A stretch of DNA of 6,740 nucleotides from Candidatus Aminicenantota bacterium (lineage in GTDB: Bacteria > Acidobacteriota > Aminicenantia > Aminicenantales > Saccharicenantaceae): the NCBI GenBank assembly GCA_011048485.1, contig DSDX01000124.1:1-6740 (forward strand), read 5' to 3'. The notes beneath the pieces are model-generated. The model saw nothing but the letters and a program-made list of their open reading frames with translations, did no database searches and was not told the DNA's origin. The number at the start of each line of letters is the position of its first letter. Position 1 is the first letter of the stretch. The translations under genes were made by a program, and so were the position numbers. Shown piece after piece: positions 1 through 5,965 of this stretch.

Positions 1-2
1 AC

Positions 3-1376
3 GCCTACCAGGAAGCCTATCGCGGCGACCTGCGGGTGTCCGCGGGAGAGACGATAGAGCTCAAGGCCTGGATCGTCGTGGCCGAGGTCGCGACGCCGCG
101 GCACGGCTGGCACGCCCTGGTCGACGCCGCCTGGTCGCTCAACGCCCGGGAGGTGAGCCCCCGCTTCGAGCCCGAGGTCGTCTGGGAGATGGGAGCGCAA
201 TTCGCCGCCGACAACCTTTGGGCCGAGGAGAAGGGCTTCAAAGGTTTCTCGATCGGCCTGCGCTGGGACCCGCAGGAGCAGGGCTGGATCCAGCGGCAGG
301 TCTGGAAGTACGAGATCGGCTGGGCCGGGCAGAACCTGTCCCTGGCCAACGCGATGCTGCACGACTACGTTCTGGCCAACGAGCGCCGCTCGCTCGACAA
401 GGGCATCGCCTGCCTCGATACATGGCTCAGGAACGCCCGGCTGAGGAACGGGATGTTCCGCTGTCACTACGACTACCTCATCGGGCTTGAAGATTCCAAG
501 GACGAGGTCCAGGACGCCTGCAACTTGGGCCATGCCGCCCAGGGCTACTTCGAGGCCTATGACCTCGCGGCGAGGTGCGGCCTGCGGAAGCCCGAGTACC
601 GGGAGGCGGCGCTCGGGGTGTGCGACTTCGCCCTCAAGGCCATGAGGGCCGACGGCCGCATCGGCAAGAGCTGGACGAACGACGGCCGGGTCGTCGATCC
701 CGAGGGCACGATCGGCGCTTTCCTCATCCCGCCGCTCGTCACGGCTTACCGCGCGACCCACAAGGCGGCCTATCTCGAGGGGGCGGAGCGGGCCTTCGCG
801 TTTTACATTGGCGAGTTCGTGCGCACGGGCTTCACGACGGCCGGGGCCCTCGACACCTATTGCATCGACAAGGAGTCGGCGACGCCGCTCCTCAAGGCCG
901 CCCTCGAGCTCCATGACGTCACCGGCAAGGCCCAATACCTCAAGTGGGCCGAGGACGTCTCCTACTACCTGGCCACCTGGCAATGGCACTACAGCGTGCC
1001 CTATCCCGCGGGGACCGTCCTCGGGGACATGGATTACGACACGTTCGGCGGAACGGCCGTCTCGACCCAGCACCACCATCAGGACCCCTACGCCCTGGCC
1101 ATCGTCAACGACTGGATTGAGCTGGCCAAGCTGACCGGTCATGACGTGTGGCGGGAGCGGGCTCTTGCGGCCTGGGCCAACGGCACGATCGGCATCTCGG
1201 GCGGCGACCTCGTCGTCATGGGCAAGAAGCGGCCCTACGGCAGCCAGGACGAGGGCTTCCTGCACACGCGCTGGATGCGGCCCTTCGCCGTCAGCCAGTG
1301 GCTTGTGGCCTGGCCGACCGCCTTCCGCCTCGAGACGCTCCGCCAGAACCCCAACTGGTCCCTCTTTGACAAATAA
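3..1376 (+). CDS. Six-hairpin (alpha/alpha-toroid) glycosidase-like protein, 5' partial
   Basis: The frame is open to the left edge, so the N-terminus lies outside the window; 457 residues are visible. A GTG at 36 lies inside the frame, has no Shine-Dalgarno sequence, and follows residues continuous with a beta-strand-like segment (IELKAWIVVAEV), so I do not take it as the start. That first ~45 residues look like the end of a beta-sandwich domain. The rest is rich in paired amphipathic helices with repeated aromatic/acidic turns (WKYEIGWAGQN, FRCHYDYL, ALDTYCIDKES, STQHHHQDPYALA), the pattern of six-hairpin glycosidases. I cannot assign a GH family, a catalytic acid or a substrate. The His-rich STQHHHQDP turn (~residues 354-362) and the DTYCIDKE turn (~283-290) are candidate active-site segments by inference. 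The gene ends with TAA directly against the palindrome at 1377. It is probably secreted or involved in polysaccharide or uronic-acid breakdown, but no signal peptide is visible because the start is missing. The reading frame is sure; the function is only a fold-level guess. Confidence 0.8.
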   Translation, partial: AYQEAYRGDLRVSAGETIELKAWIVVAEVATPRHGWHALVDAAWSLNAREVSPRFEPEVVWEMGAQFAADNLWAEEKGFKGFSIGLRWDPQEQGWIQRQVWKYEIGWAGQNLSLANAMLHDYVLANERRSLDKGIACLDTWLRNARLRNGMFRCHYDYLIGLEDSKDEVQDACNLGHAAQGYFEAYDLAARCGLRKPEYREAALGVCDFALKAMRADGRIGKSWTNDGRVVDPEGTIGAFLIPPLVTAYRATHKAAYLEGAERAFAFYIGEFVRTGFTTAGALDTYCIDKESATPLLKAALELHDVTGKAQYLKWAEDVSYYLATWQWHYSVPYPAGTVLGDMDYDTFGGTAVSTQHHHQDPYALAIVNDWIELAKLTGHDVWRERALAAWANGTIGISGGDLVVMGKKRPYGSQDEGFLHTRWMRPFAVSQWLVAWPTAFRLETLRQNPNWSLFDK

Positions 1377-1425
1377 GAGAGGGTCAGATCTACTTTTTTT
1401 CGAAAAAAGTAGATCTGACCCTCTC
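1377..1425. repeat. Perfect 23-bp-stem palindrome, REP/RAYT-like element or terminator
   Basis: Bases 1377-1399 pair without mismatch with 1403-1425 around a TCG loop. Each arm carries the core GGGTCAGATCTAC (or its complement) and a six-base T or A run next to the loop. The element is AT-rich inside GC-rich DNA. It begins at the base after the TAA stop of the upstream gene and ends 28 bases before larA. It is followed by CTTTTCTCTT, so it could terminate transcription on the plus strand; on the minus strand the hairpin is followed by TTATTTG, so it might work both ways. The long perfect arms, tiny loop and sharp edges are unlike an ordinary terminator. They resemble REP-type palindromes mobilised by Y1/RAYT transposases; the GGGTCAGATCTAC-TTTTT core is, as I recall, often found near such transposases. 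No transposase is in the window. Confidence 0.85.
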
Positions 1426-1453
1426 CTTTTCTCTTGATGTAGAATAGGCGGCG
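1415..1453 (+). promoter_or_regulatory. Putative promoter of the larA gene, possibly leaderless
   Basis: TAGAAT at 1440-1445 matches the -10 consensus in five of six bases and lies 8 bases before the ATG at 1454, so transcription would begin at or within a base or two of the start codon. A weak -35 (CTGACC, 1415-1420, 19-bp spacer) sits inside the right arm of the palindrome. Only a poor ribosome site (AGGCGG) lies before the ATG, which fits a leaderless transcript. The -10 is a fair match and the -35 is doubtful. Confidence 0.4.
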
Positions 1454-2722
1454 ATGCGGGTCAACCTGGCCTACGGGAAAACAGGGCTGTCGGTCGAGTT
1501 CGACGACGATTGGAACGTCACCGTTGTCGAGCCCACCTTCGTCCCGGCTTTGCCCGACCCCGCCGAGGCCGTGCGGGCCGCCCTCGAGTCGCCCCTCGGC
1601 TCTCCGCCCCTCCGCGACGTCGTCGAGCCCGGCATGCGCGTCGGCGTTGTCTTCAGCGACATCACCCGCCCGGCGCCCAGCCCGCTTCTGCTCGGGGCGG
1701 TCCTCGAGGTCCTGGACGCCGTCCCCGGCCTCGAGGTAACGCTCTTCAACTCGCTCGGCACGCACCGTCCCAATACCGAGGCTGAGCTCCGGGCCATGGT
1801 CGGCCACGCCATCGTCGAGCGGCGCCGCATCGTCCAGAACGACACCTTCGACCCGTCCACCCAGGTCCGGGTCGGCCGGACCTCGAAGGGCCACGAGACC
1901 TGGCTCAACGCCGAGCTCATGCGCTGCGACCTCAAGGTCCTGACCGGCTTCATCGAGCCCCACCTCTTCGCCGGCTTCTCCGGCGGCGGCAAGGCCATCA
2001 TGCCGGGCATGGCCGGCCAGCGCACCGTCCTCGGTAACCACGACTTCGGCATGGTCGGCGACGCCAAGGCCATCTGGGGCGTCACCCTCGGCAATCCCAT
2101 TTTCGAGGAGGTCCGCGAGGTCGCCGGGCAAGCCGGCCGCCTTTTCCTCCTCAACGTGACCCTCAACCGCGACAAGGCCGTGACCGGCGTCTTCGCCGGC
2201 GACCTCGACGAGGCGCACGCAGCCGGCTGCGCCTTCGTCAAGCGTTCAGCCATGGCCCCCATCGACCGGCCTTTCGACATCGTCGTGACGACGAACTCCG
2301 GCTATCCCCTCGATATCAACCTCTACCAGTCGGTCAAGGGCATGCGGGCCGCCGAGCAGATCGTCCGCCCCGGCGGGGCGATCATCATCGCCGCGCGCTG
2401 CGCCGACGGCGTTCCGGAGCACGGCCTCTACGGCCGCATCCTGCGCGAATCGAAAAGCATGCAGGAGGTCCTCGCCAAGATCTCCGCCCCCGGATACCTC
2501 GAGCAGGACCAGTGGCAGGCCCACGTCCAGGCGCTCGTCCAAGAGAAGGCGGCGGTCTACGTCAGGTCCGATGGCTTGTCCGACGACCAGATCCGGGCCG
2601 CGCACCTCCGGCCCTGCCGCCGCATCGAGGACACGATCGCCGCCCTCCTCGAGCGGTACGGCCGCGGCGCCTCGATCTGTGTCATGCCCGAGGGCCCCCA
2701 GACCATCCCCTACGTCGCTTGA
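1454..2722 (+). CDS. larA: LarA-family nickel-pincer (NPN) 2-hydroxyacid racemase/epimerase
   Basis: This 422-residue protein has the usual LarA length and all the family's known motifs. LarA enzymes use a nickel-pincer nucleotide covalently bound to a lysine to racemise or epimerise 2-hydroxyacids by hydride transfer. Visible are SDITRP (D69, R72), GTHR (catalytic H104), EPHLFAGFSGGGK (H170 and pincer-linking K180), NH at 195-196 (H196), YQSVKG (Q292, K295) and QWQ (W354). These line up with D72, R75, H108, H174, K184, H200, Q295, K298 and W358 of the Lactobacillus plantarum enzyme with a steady 3-4 residue offset. The ATG at 1454 is chosen because the N-terminus (VNLAYGK) is where family members begin. 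The protein has no signal peptide and should be cytoplasmic. The larB, larC and larE cofactor genes must lie elsewhere. The family also includes malate and sugar-acid (e.g. gluconate-type) racemases and epimerases, so lactate is not certain; the glycosidase-like upstream neighbour makes a sugar acid possible. The family assignment is firm; the substrate is open. Confidence 0.93.
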   Translation: MRVNLAYGKTGLSVEFDDDWNVTVVEPTFVPALPDPAEAVRAALESPLGSPPLRDVVEPGMRVGVVFSDITRPAPSPLLLGAVLEVLDAVPGLEVTLFNSLGTHRPNTEAELRAMVGHAIVERRRIVQNDTFDPSTQVRVGRTSKGHETWLNAELMRCDLKVLTGFIEPHLFAGFSGGGKAIMPGMAGQRTVLGNHDFGMVGDAKAIWGVTLGNPIFEEVREVAGQAGRLFLLNVTLNRDKAVTGVFAGDLDEAHAAGCAFVKRSAMAPIDRPFDIVVTTNSGYPLDINLYQSVKGMRAAEQIVRPGGAIIIAARCADGVPEHGLYGRILRESKSMQEVLAKISAPGYLEQDQWQAHVQALVQEKAAVYVRSDGLSDDQIRAAHLRPCRRIEDTIAALLERYGRGASICVMPEGPQTIPYVA

Positions 2723-2752
2723 CGGGACGCCGCCGACCCGGCGGTCCGCGAC

Positions 2753-2788
2753 TGGAAAAACTCCCAGGCGCCGGGTAGAATGTCGAAC
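2753..2788 (+). promoter_or_regulatory. Predicted promoter of the L,D-transpeptidase gene
   Basis: TGGAAA at 2753-2758 (four of six matches to TTGACA), a spacer of exactly 17 bp, and TAGAAT at 2776-2781 (five of six matches to TATAAT) form a plausible sigma70-type promoter in the 57-bp gap after larA. The -10 box overlaps the upstream ATG candidate at 2780 and ends 7 bases before the ATG at 2789. A transcript from it would therefore begin near 2788-2789, which favours leaderless translation from 2789. Confidence 0.5.
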
Positions 2789-4513
2789 ATGCCGGTTCAA
2801 TCCAGCCCCGCCGGGACGTCGTCCCGGCTCGCGTCGTCCGCCCTTCCCGGCCTCCTGGCCCTCCTCCTGTCCTGCGGCCGGCCGATCCCTCCGGCGCCCG
2901 CGCCGGCCGTGGAGCCGACCATGGCCGTTCTCGAAACCCGGGTCGGGCCGGAAGGCTCCGACGGGCCCACGTTCTGCCGGAGCGACCGGCTCTGCGGCTC
3001 GGAGGTCCTGCCCGCGTTCTATCAGGGCCGGCAGCTGCGCCCGGCTTGGATCGACGAGGGGCTGACCCTGTCCGACGCGAAGGCCTTCATCGACGCACTG
3101 CGCCTCGTCTCCGCCGACGGGCTGAACCCCGAGAACTACCACCTCTCGACCCTCGAGTCCGTGCTGTCCGAGATCCGGGCGGCCAGGGCCGAGACCCCGG
3201 GCCCCGTTCCGCCCGAAACCCTGGCCGATCTGGAGATGCTCCTGACCGACGCGTTCCTGCTCTGCGGCTCGCACCTCGTCCACGGCCAGGTCAATCCGGA
3301 GACGATCGAGTCCGAGTGGTTCATCAAGGGGCGCGTCGAGGACCTGGCGGCCGCCCTGGAGAAAGGCCTCGAGACGAACGATGTCCCCGCGGCCCTCGAC
3401 TCCTTGCGGCCGGCCCACGCCGTGTACCGGGGTCTCATGAGGGCCTTCGACGAGTATCGCGCGCTTGTCCGGGACGGCGGTTGGCCCGCTTTCCCAGCCG
3501 GCCCGAAGCTTTCCAAGGGGGATCGCGATCCACGTGTCGTATCCCTCCGGGAAATACTGACGGTCATGGGGGACCTCCCGGCCGCCGACATGTCGGGCGA
3601 CCCCATGCTCTTCGACGAGGGCCTGGAGCGGGCCTTGAAGGCTTTCCAGTTCCGCCATGGTCTCGAGCCCGACGGCGTCGCGGGAACGGGCACCGCGTCG
3701 GCCCTGGCCGTCACCGCCTCCGACAGGCTGACCCAGATCCGGGCCAACCTCGAGCGCTGGCGCTGGATCACTCAAGATCTGGGCGAGCGGCACATCATCG
3801 TCAATGTCGCCGACTACCGCGTGGCGGTCGTCGAATCCGGGCGGGAGGTCCTGTCCATGCCGGCCATCGTCGGCTCGGCCTACCGGCGCACGCCCGATTT
3901 CAGCGGCCGGATGTCGTACCTTGAATTCAGCCCGTCATGGACGGTGCCCCCGAAACTGGCCCGGGAGGACATCCTCCCCCGCGTCCAGAGCGATCCGCTT
4001 TACCTCCGGAAGAAGGGCATCCGGGTTTTTGAGGATTGGACGGACGACGCCCGGGAGATCGATCCCGCGGACATCGACTGGCCGCGTATGGGAGCGGAGG
4101 CGCTGAACTACAAGTTCCGCCAGGATCCCGGGCCGCAGAACTCGCTGGGCCGGGTCAAGTTCATGTTCCCCAACAAGTTCGACGTCTATCTCCACGACAC
4201 GCCCGACCGGGGGCTGTTCCGGCGGGCAGTGCGCGATCTCAGCTCCGGCTGCATCCGGGTCGAGAAGCCCGTCGAGTTGGCCGAGTATCTCCTGCGCGAC
4301 GACCCGAGCTGGACCCGGGAAAGGATCGTGGACGCGATGGGCGGCCGTGAGACCGAGGTCGTCACCTTCAAGGAGGCTGTGAGCGTCCACATCATTTATT
4401 GGACGGCCTGGCTCGGAGAGGACGGCCGGGTCCATTTCCGACAGGATGTCTATCTCAGGGACGCGGCGCTCTACCGGGCTTTGGACGAGCTCGCCGCGGG
4501 ACCGGCCGGGTAG
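2780..4513 (+). CDS. ldtD: YcbB/LdtD-like L,D-transpeptidase, predicted lipoprotein
   Basis: The enzyme is predicted to form 3-3 (DAP-DAP) peptidoglycan crosslinks in the periplasm. It has 577 residues, near the ~615 of E. coli LdtD. In order: a lipoprotein-type signal (R16, hydrophobic 22-30, lipobox LLSC with C32); a Pro-rich linker (36-46); the YcbB N-terminal scaffold domain (~75-230, with FYQGRQLRPAW and DGLNPENYH); a peptidoglycan-binding repeat (~245-310, ALKAFQFRHGLEPDGVAG); a YkuD catalytic domain (~337-505) with H472 in HDTP and nucleophile C491 in SSGCIRV; and the family's C-terminal tail (WTAWLGEDGRVHFRQDVY). All catalytic residues are present. The lipobox has Leu at -2, which is less usual but tolerated in some phyla. 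Two starts are possible: ATG 2780 (MSNM) or ATG 2789; the promoter position favours 2789 (574 residues). A close cysteine pair (C66, C72) precedes the scaffold domain. Its stop lies 6 bases from the stop of a MepK-like gene on the other strand. Confidence 0.95.
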   Translation: MSNMPVQSSPAGTSSRLASSALPGLLALLLSCGRPIPPAPAPAVEPTMAVLETRVGPEGSDGPTFCRSDRLCGSEVLPAFYQGRQLRPAWIDEGLTLSDAKAFIDALRLVSADGLNPENYHLSTLESVLSEIRAARAETPGPVPPETLADLEMLLTDAFLLCGSHLVHGQVNPETIESEWFIKGRVEDLAAALEKGLETNDVPAALDSLRPAHAVYRGLMRAFDEYRALVRDGGWPAFPAGPKLSKGDRDPRVVSLREILTVMGDLPAADMSGDPMLFDEGLERALKAFQFRHGLEPDGVAGTGTASALAVTASDRLTQIRANLERWRWITQDLGERHIIVNVADYRVAVVESGREVLSMPAIVGSAYRRTPDFSGRMSYLEFSPSWTVPPKLAREDILPRVQSDPLYLRKKGIRVFEDWTDDAREIDPADIDWPRMGAEALNYKFRQDPGPQNSLGRVKFMFPNKFDVYLHDTPDRGLFRRAVRDLSSGCIRVEKPVELAEYLLRDDPSWTRERIVDAMGGRETEVVTFKEAVSVHIIYWTAWLGEDGRVHFRQDVYLRDAALYRALDELAAGPAG

Positions 4514-4519
4514 GCCGGC

Positions 4520-5107
4520 TTACCAGCTGCGGACGCGGCCCACGTCGATGTGGATGAAGTCCGAATCGGGATAGAATCCCACGCCGCCCCCGCGCAGGTC
4601 GAGCGCCGCCCGACGGAGTTCCCTTAGCTTGACGCCGGGGACCCGGATGTCGATAGCCTTTCCGACGAGATGAAGGCTGTTGGAGGCGACCCCGCCGCTC
4701 GCCGCCCTAAGCCGGGCGTTCGTTTTCGCGGACCTGTAGCCCGAAATGACGTGGAACGGCGCCTTCGTCCCGGTCTTAGAGGCCAGGGAGTGAAGGAGGT
4801 CGAGGAGACCGACATCGATTTCCTTGATCTCCCCCGTCCTGTGGTCCCGCAGGATGTGGTCGATCTTGGCGAGCGATTCGGGGACGATACAGCCGTTCCG
4901 GCAGTACGCGACGGCCATAGACTCCCCGGTATGGGTGTTGAAGAAGGACAGGCTGCGGTCGGGGGGGAGGACCATTGCGGAGGCGGGGGAGGCATACGCG
5001 GAGAGCCGCGTCAGGAAAGGCCAGGCCAGCGCGGCCGCGCCCAGGCCGAGGAACCGCCGCCGGCCCGGGGCCTCGAGGGTCGATGTCACGCGATTCTTGT
5101 CTTTCAT
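4520..5107 (-). CDS. mepK: DUF882/MepK (YcbK)-family murein endopeptidase, Tat-exported
   Basis: This 195-residue protein matches the YcbK/MepK family (M15-like zinc peptidases). The E. coli member cleaves the 3-3 DAP-DAP crosslinks that L,D-transpeptidases make. The N-terminus carries a twin-arginine signal (R16-R17-R18-F19-L20, then an Ala/Leu-rich stretch to ~40), so it should be exported folded to the periplasm. The family motifs are intact: LRDHR (86-90), SGYRS (122-126), SLHLVGKAIDI (zinc ligands H146 and D153), GGGVGFYP (173-180) and FIHIDVG (H186). The C-terminal VRSW is also typical. C69 and C73 form a close cysteine pair that could be a disulfide. The ATG at 5107 is chosen because it gives the Tat leader and lies 22 bases downstream of a TATAAT box; the ribosome site is weak. 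In E. coli the ycbB and ycbK genes are also neighbours but run in the same direction, whereas here they converge. Zinc-site identities come from family knowledge. Confidence 0.93.
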   Translation of the reverse strand: MKDKNRVTSTLEAPGRRRFLGLGAAALAWPFLTRLSAYASPASAMVLPPDRSLSFFNTHTGESMAVAYCRNGCIVPESLAKIDHILRDHRTGEIKEIDVGLLDLLHSLASKTGTKAPFHVISGYRSAKTNARLRAASGGVASNSLHLVGKAIDIRVPGVKLRELRRAALDLRGGGVGFYPDSDFIHIDVGRVRSW

Positions 5108-5252
5108 CTAACTTTTAGTCGTCTTAGTTATTATACCAGACGCCGTTTGTTCTCTCCAGCAGACGGAGCTTCCGGGAGACTGCCCTGATTCCTGTCATGT
5201 CCGAAGGCCCGCGAGCCACCCCCCGACGTCTCCGCTTGAACCGTCGCGGGAC
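5108..5252. other. Intergenic region between two minus-strand genes
   Basis: This is the longest stretch without a gene (145 bp). Apart from the MepK-gene promoter in its left third I see no gene, tRNA or repeat. Just after the stop of the 5253-5942 gene there is a weak interrupted stem (minus strand CCCGCGAC with GTCGGGG, one bulged base) with no T-run, so I do not call it a terminator. The 5108-5135 end is AT-rich compared with its surroundings, as expected for a promoter and leader. Confidence 0.5.
5130..5158 (-). promoter_or_regulatory. Predicted promoter of the MepK-like gene
   Basis: Reading on the minus strand, TGGAGA (5158-5153), a spacer of exactly 17 bp, and a perfect TATAAT (5135-5130) preceded by TGG give an extended -10 promoter. 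Transcription would begin near 5123, leaving a 5' leader of about 15 bases before the ATG at 5107. The -35 is nearly the same as that of the convergent L,D-transpeptidase gene (TGGAAA), with the same spacer length. Confidence 0.7.
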
Positions 5253-5942
5253 TCAAAAATCGAACGACAGCCCGGCCCGGAAGCCGCCGCGCGGTCCGAG
5301 GCCCAGGACAAGCTCGGGCGCGGGCCTGACGCCGCGTTCCTCGAGGTAGGCCAGGTAAGTCCTCTCGGCGCGGCTCTTGACCAGGAAGAAAAAGAGCGAC
5401 AAGCCTCCGCCGTAGGCCAACGCCGGCAGCGCGCCGCTTGGGTCGTCACCGCTGCTTGCCGAGATGGCGCCAACGATGCCAAGGCCGCAGAAGACGCCGG
5501 CCCCGATCATCCTCGACCTGTGTCCTTTCCTGGCCAAACGAGCCAAGGCTTCCGCGCAGGCCGCTTCCCTCTCTCCCGGATCGGCGAGATCCCGGGTACG
5601 CCTGCAGGCTCTCTCCGCCGCGCTGGGAACGGCTAGGGCATAGATCCCTCCCACGCCGTAAAGCCCACCCGTCAGGACCGAGATCCTCCCGAAGAGCTCG
5701 CCCAATCCGAGGAAGTCATCCTCGTCGGCCTCGGCCATCATCGACAGGCCCCCCGCGATACAAAGGCCTCCCCCGGCTAGGAGTAGGCCTCCACCCGTGG
5801 TCCTGGCTCTTTTCGATTTGACAGATAGCCGGGTCAGGTATCGCTCGGCCAGCGGCTCCTGGGCGAAGATCGGGCCCGCGGCCGCCGCGAAGATAGCCAA
5901 AGCCAGGAGCGCCGATGTCACCCTCTTCTTCGGGTACTCCAT
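5253..5942 (-). CDS. Secreted/membrane protein of unknown function with internal duplication
   Basis: I do not recognise this 229-residue protein. The ATG at 5942 is chosen because AGGGAGGGG (5950-5958) lies 7 bases upstream and a clear Sec signal follows (KKR at 5-7, hydrophobic 10-20, cleavage likely after A27 in PIFA-QEP). Two similar units follow. Each has a basic segment (R38-L39...K42..R45.R47 and R135-L136...K139..R142.R144), a Gly-rich hydrophobic segment (~49-69 and ~146-162), an acidic turn (EADEDD and SGDDPS), a second Gly-rich hydrophobic segment (~88-104 and ~172-188), and VxSxAER (105-111 and 188-194). The ending GGFRAGLSFDF alternates hydrophobic residues and stops on Phe, like the C-terminal beta signal of outer-membrane proteins. 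The hydrophobic parts could be four membrane helices or strands of a small barrel; the sequence alone does not decide. The frame is open far upstream of 5942, but that part lies over the next gene and its residues look like out-of-frame translation. Confidence 0.85.
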   Translation of the reverse strand: MEYPKKRVTSALLALAIFAAAAGPIFAQEPLAERYLTRLSVKSKRARTTGGGLLLAGGGLCIAGGLSMMAEADEDDFLGLGELFGRISVLTGGLYGVGGIYALAVPSAAERACRRTRDLADPGEREAACAEALARLARKGHRSRMIGAGVFCGLGIVGAISASSGDDPSGALPALAYGGGLSLFFFLVKSRAERTYLAYLEERGVRPAPELVLGLGPRGGFRAGLSFDF

Positions 5943-5949
5943 CAGGTAT

Positions 5950-5958
5950 CCCCTCCCT
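5950..5958 (-). promoter_or_regulatory. Strong ribosome binding site fixing the 5942 start
   Basis: The minus strand reads AGGGAGGGG 7 bases before the ATG at 5942. It is the clearest Shine-Dalgarno sequence in the window and decides the start against the much longer open frame upstream. It contrasts with the weak or absent sites before the larA, transpeptidase and MepK-like genes. Confidence 0.8.
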
Positions 5959-5965
5959 CTGGACG

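Noticed and set aside
36..38. GTG as the start of the first gene
   Set aside because: The frame continues upstream to the edge, there is no ribosome site, and the residues before it continue a beta-strand pattern. It is more likely an internal Val.
17..349. 110-codon minus-strand frame opposite the start of the glycosidase-like gene
   Set aside because: Antisense shadow with a Ser/Arg/Pro-rich, motif-free translation.
1235..2218. 327-codon minus-strand frame over larA and the palindrome
   Set aside because: It is the reverse shadow of larA, rich in Glu/Gly/Asp, and runs through the palindrome; there is no start signal.
2246..3793. 515-codon open frame on the minus strand across the end of larA and the transpeptidase gene
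   Set aside because: It is antisense to two genes with intact family motifs. Its translation is low-complexity Gly/Arg/Asp/Pro-rich and shows no domain. Long antisense frames are expected in GC-rich DNA.
4670..5188. Plus-strand 172-codon frame opposite the MepK-like gene
   Set aside because: It is a shadow of the peptidase gene, with Arg/Gly-rich composition and no motif; the minus strand has all the family motifs.
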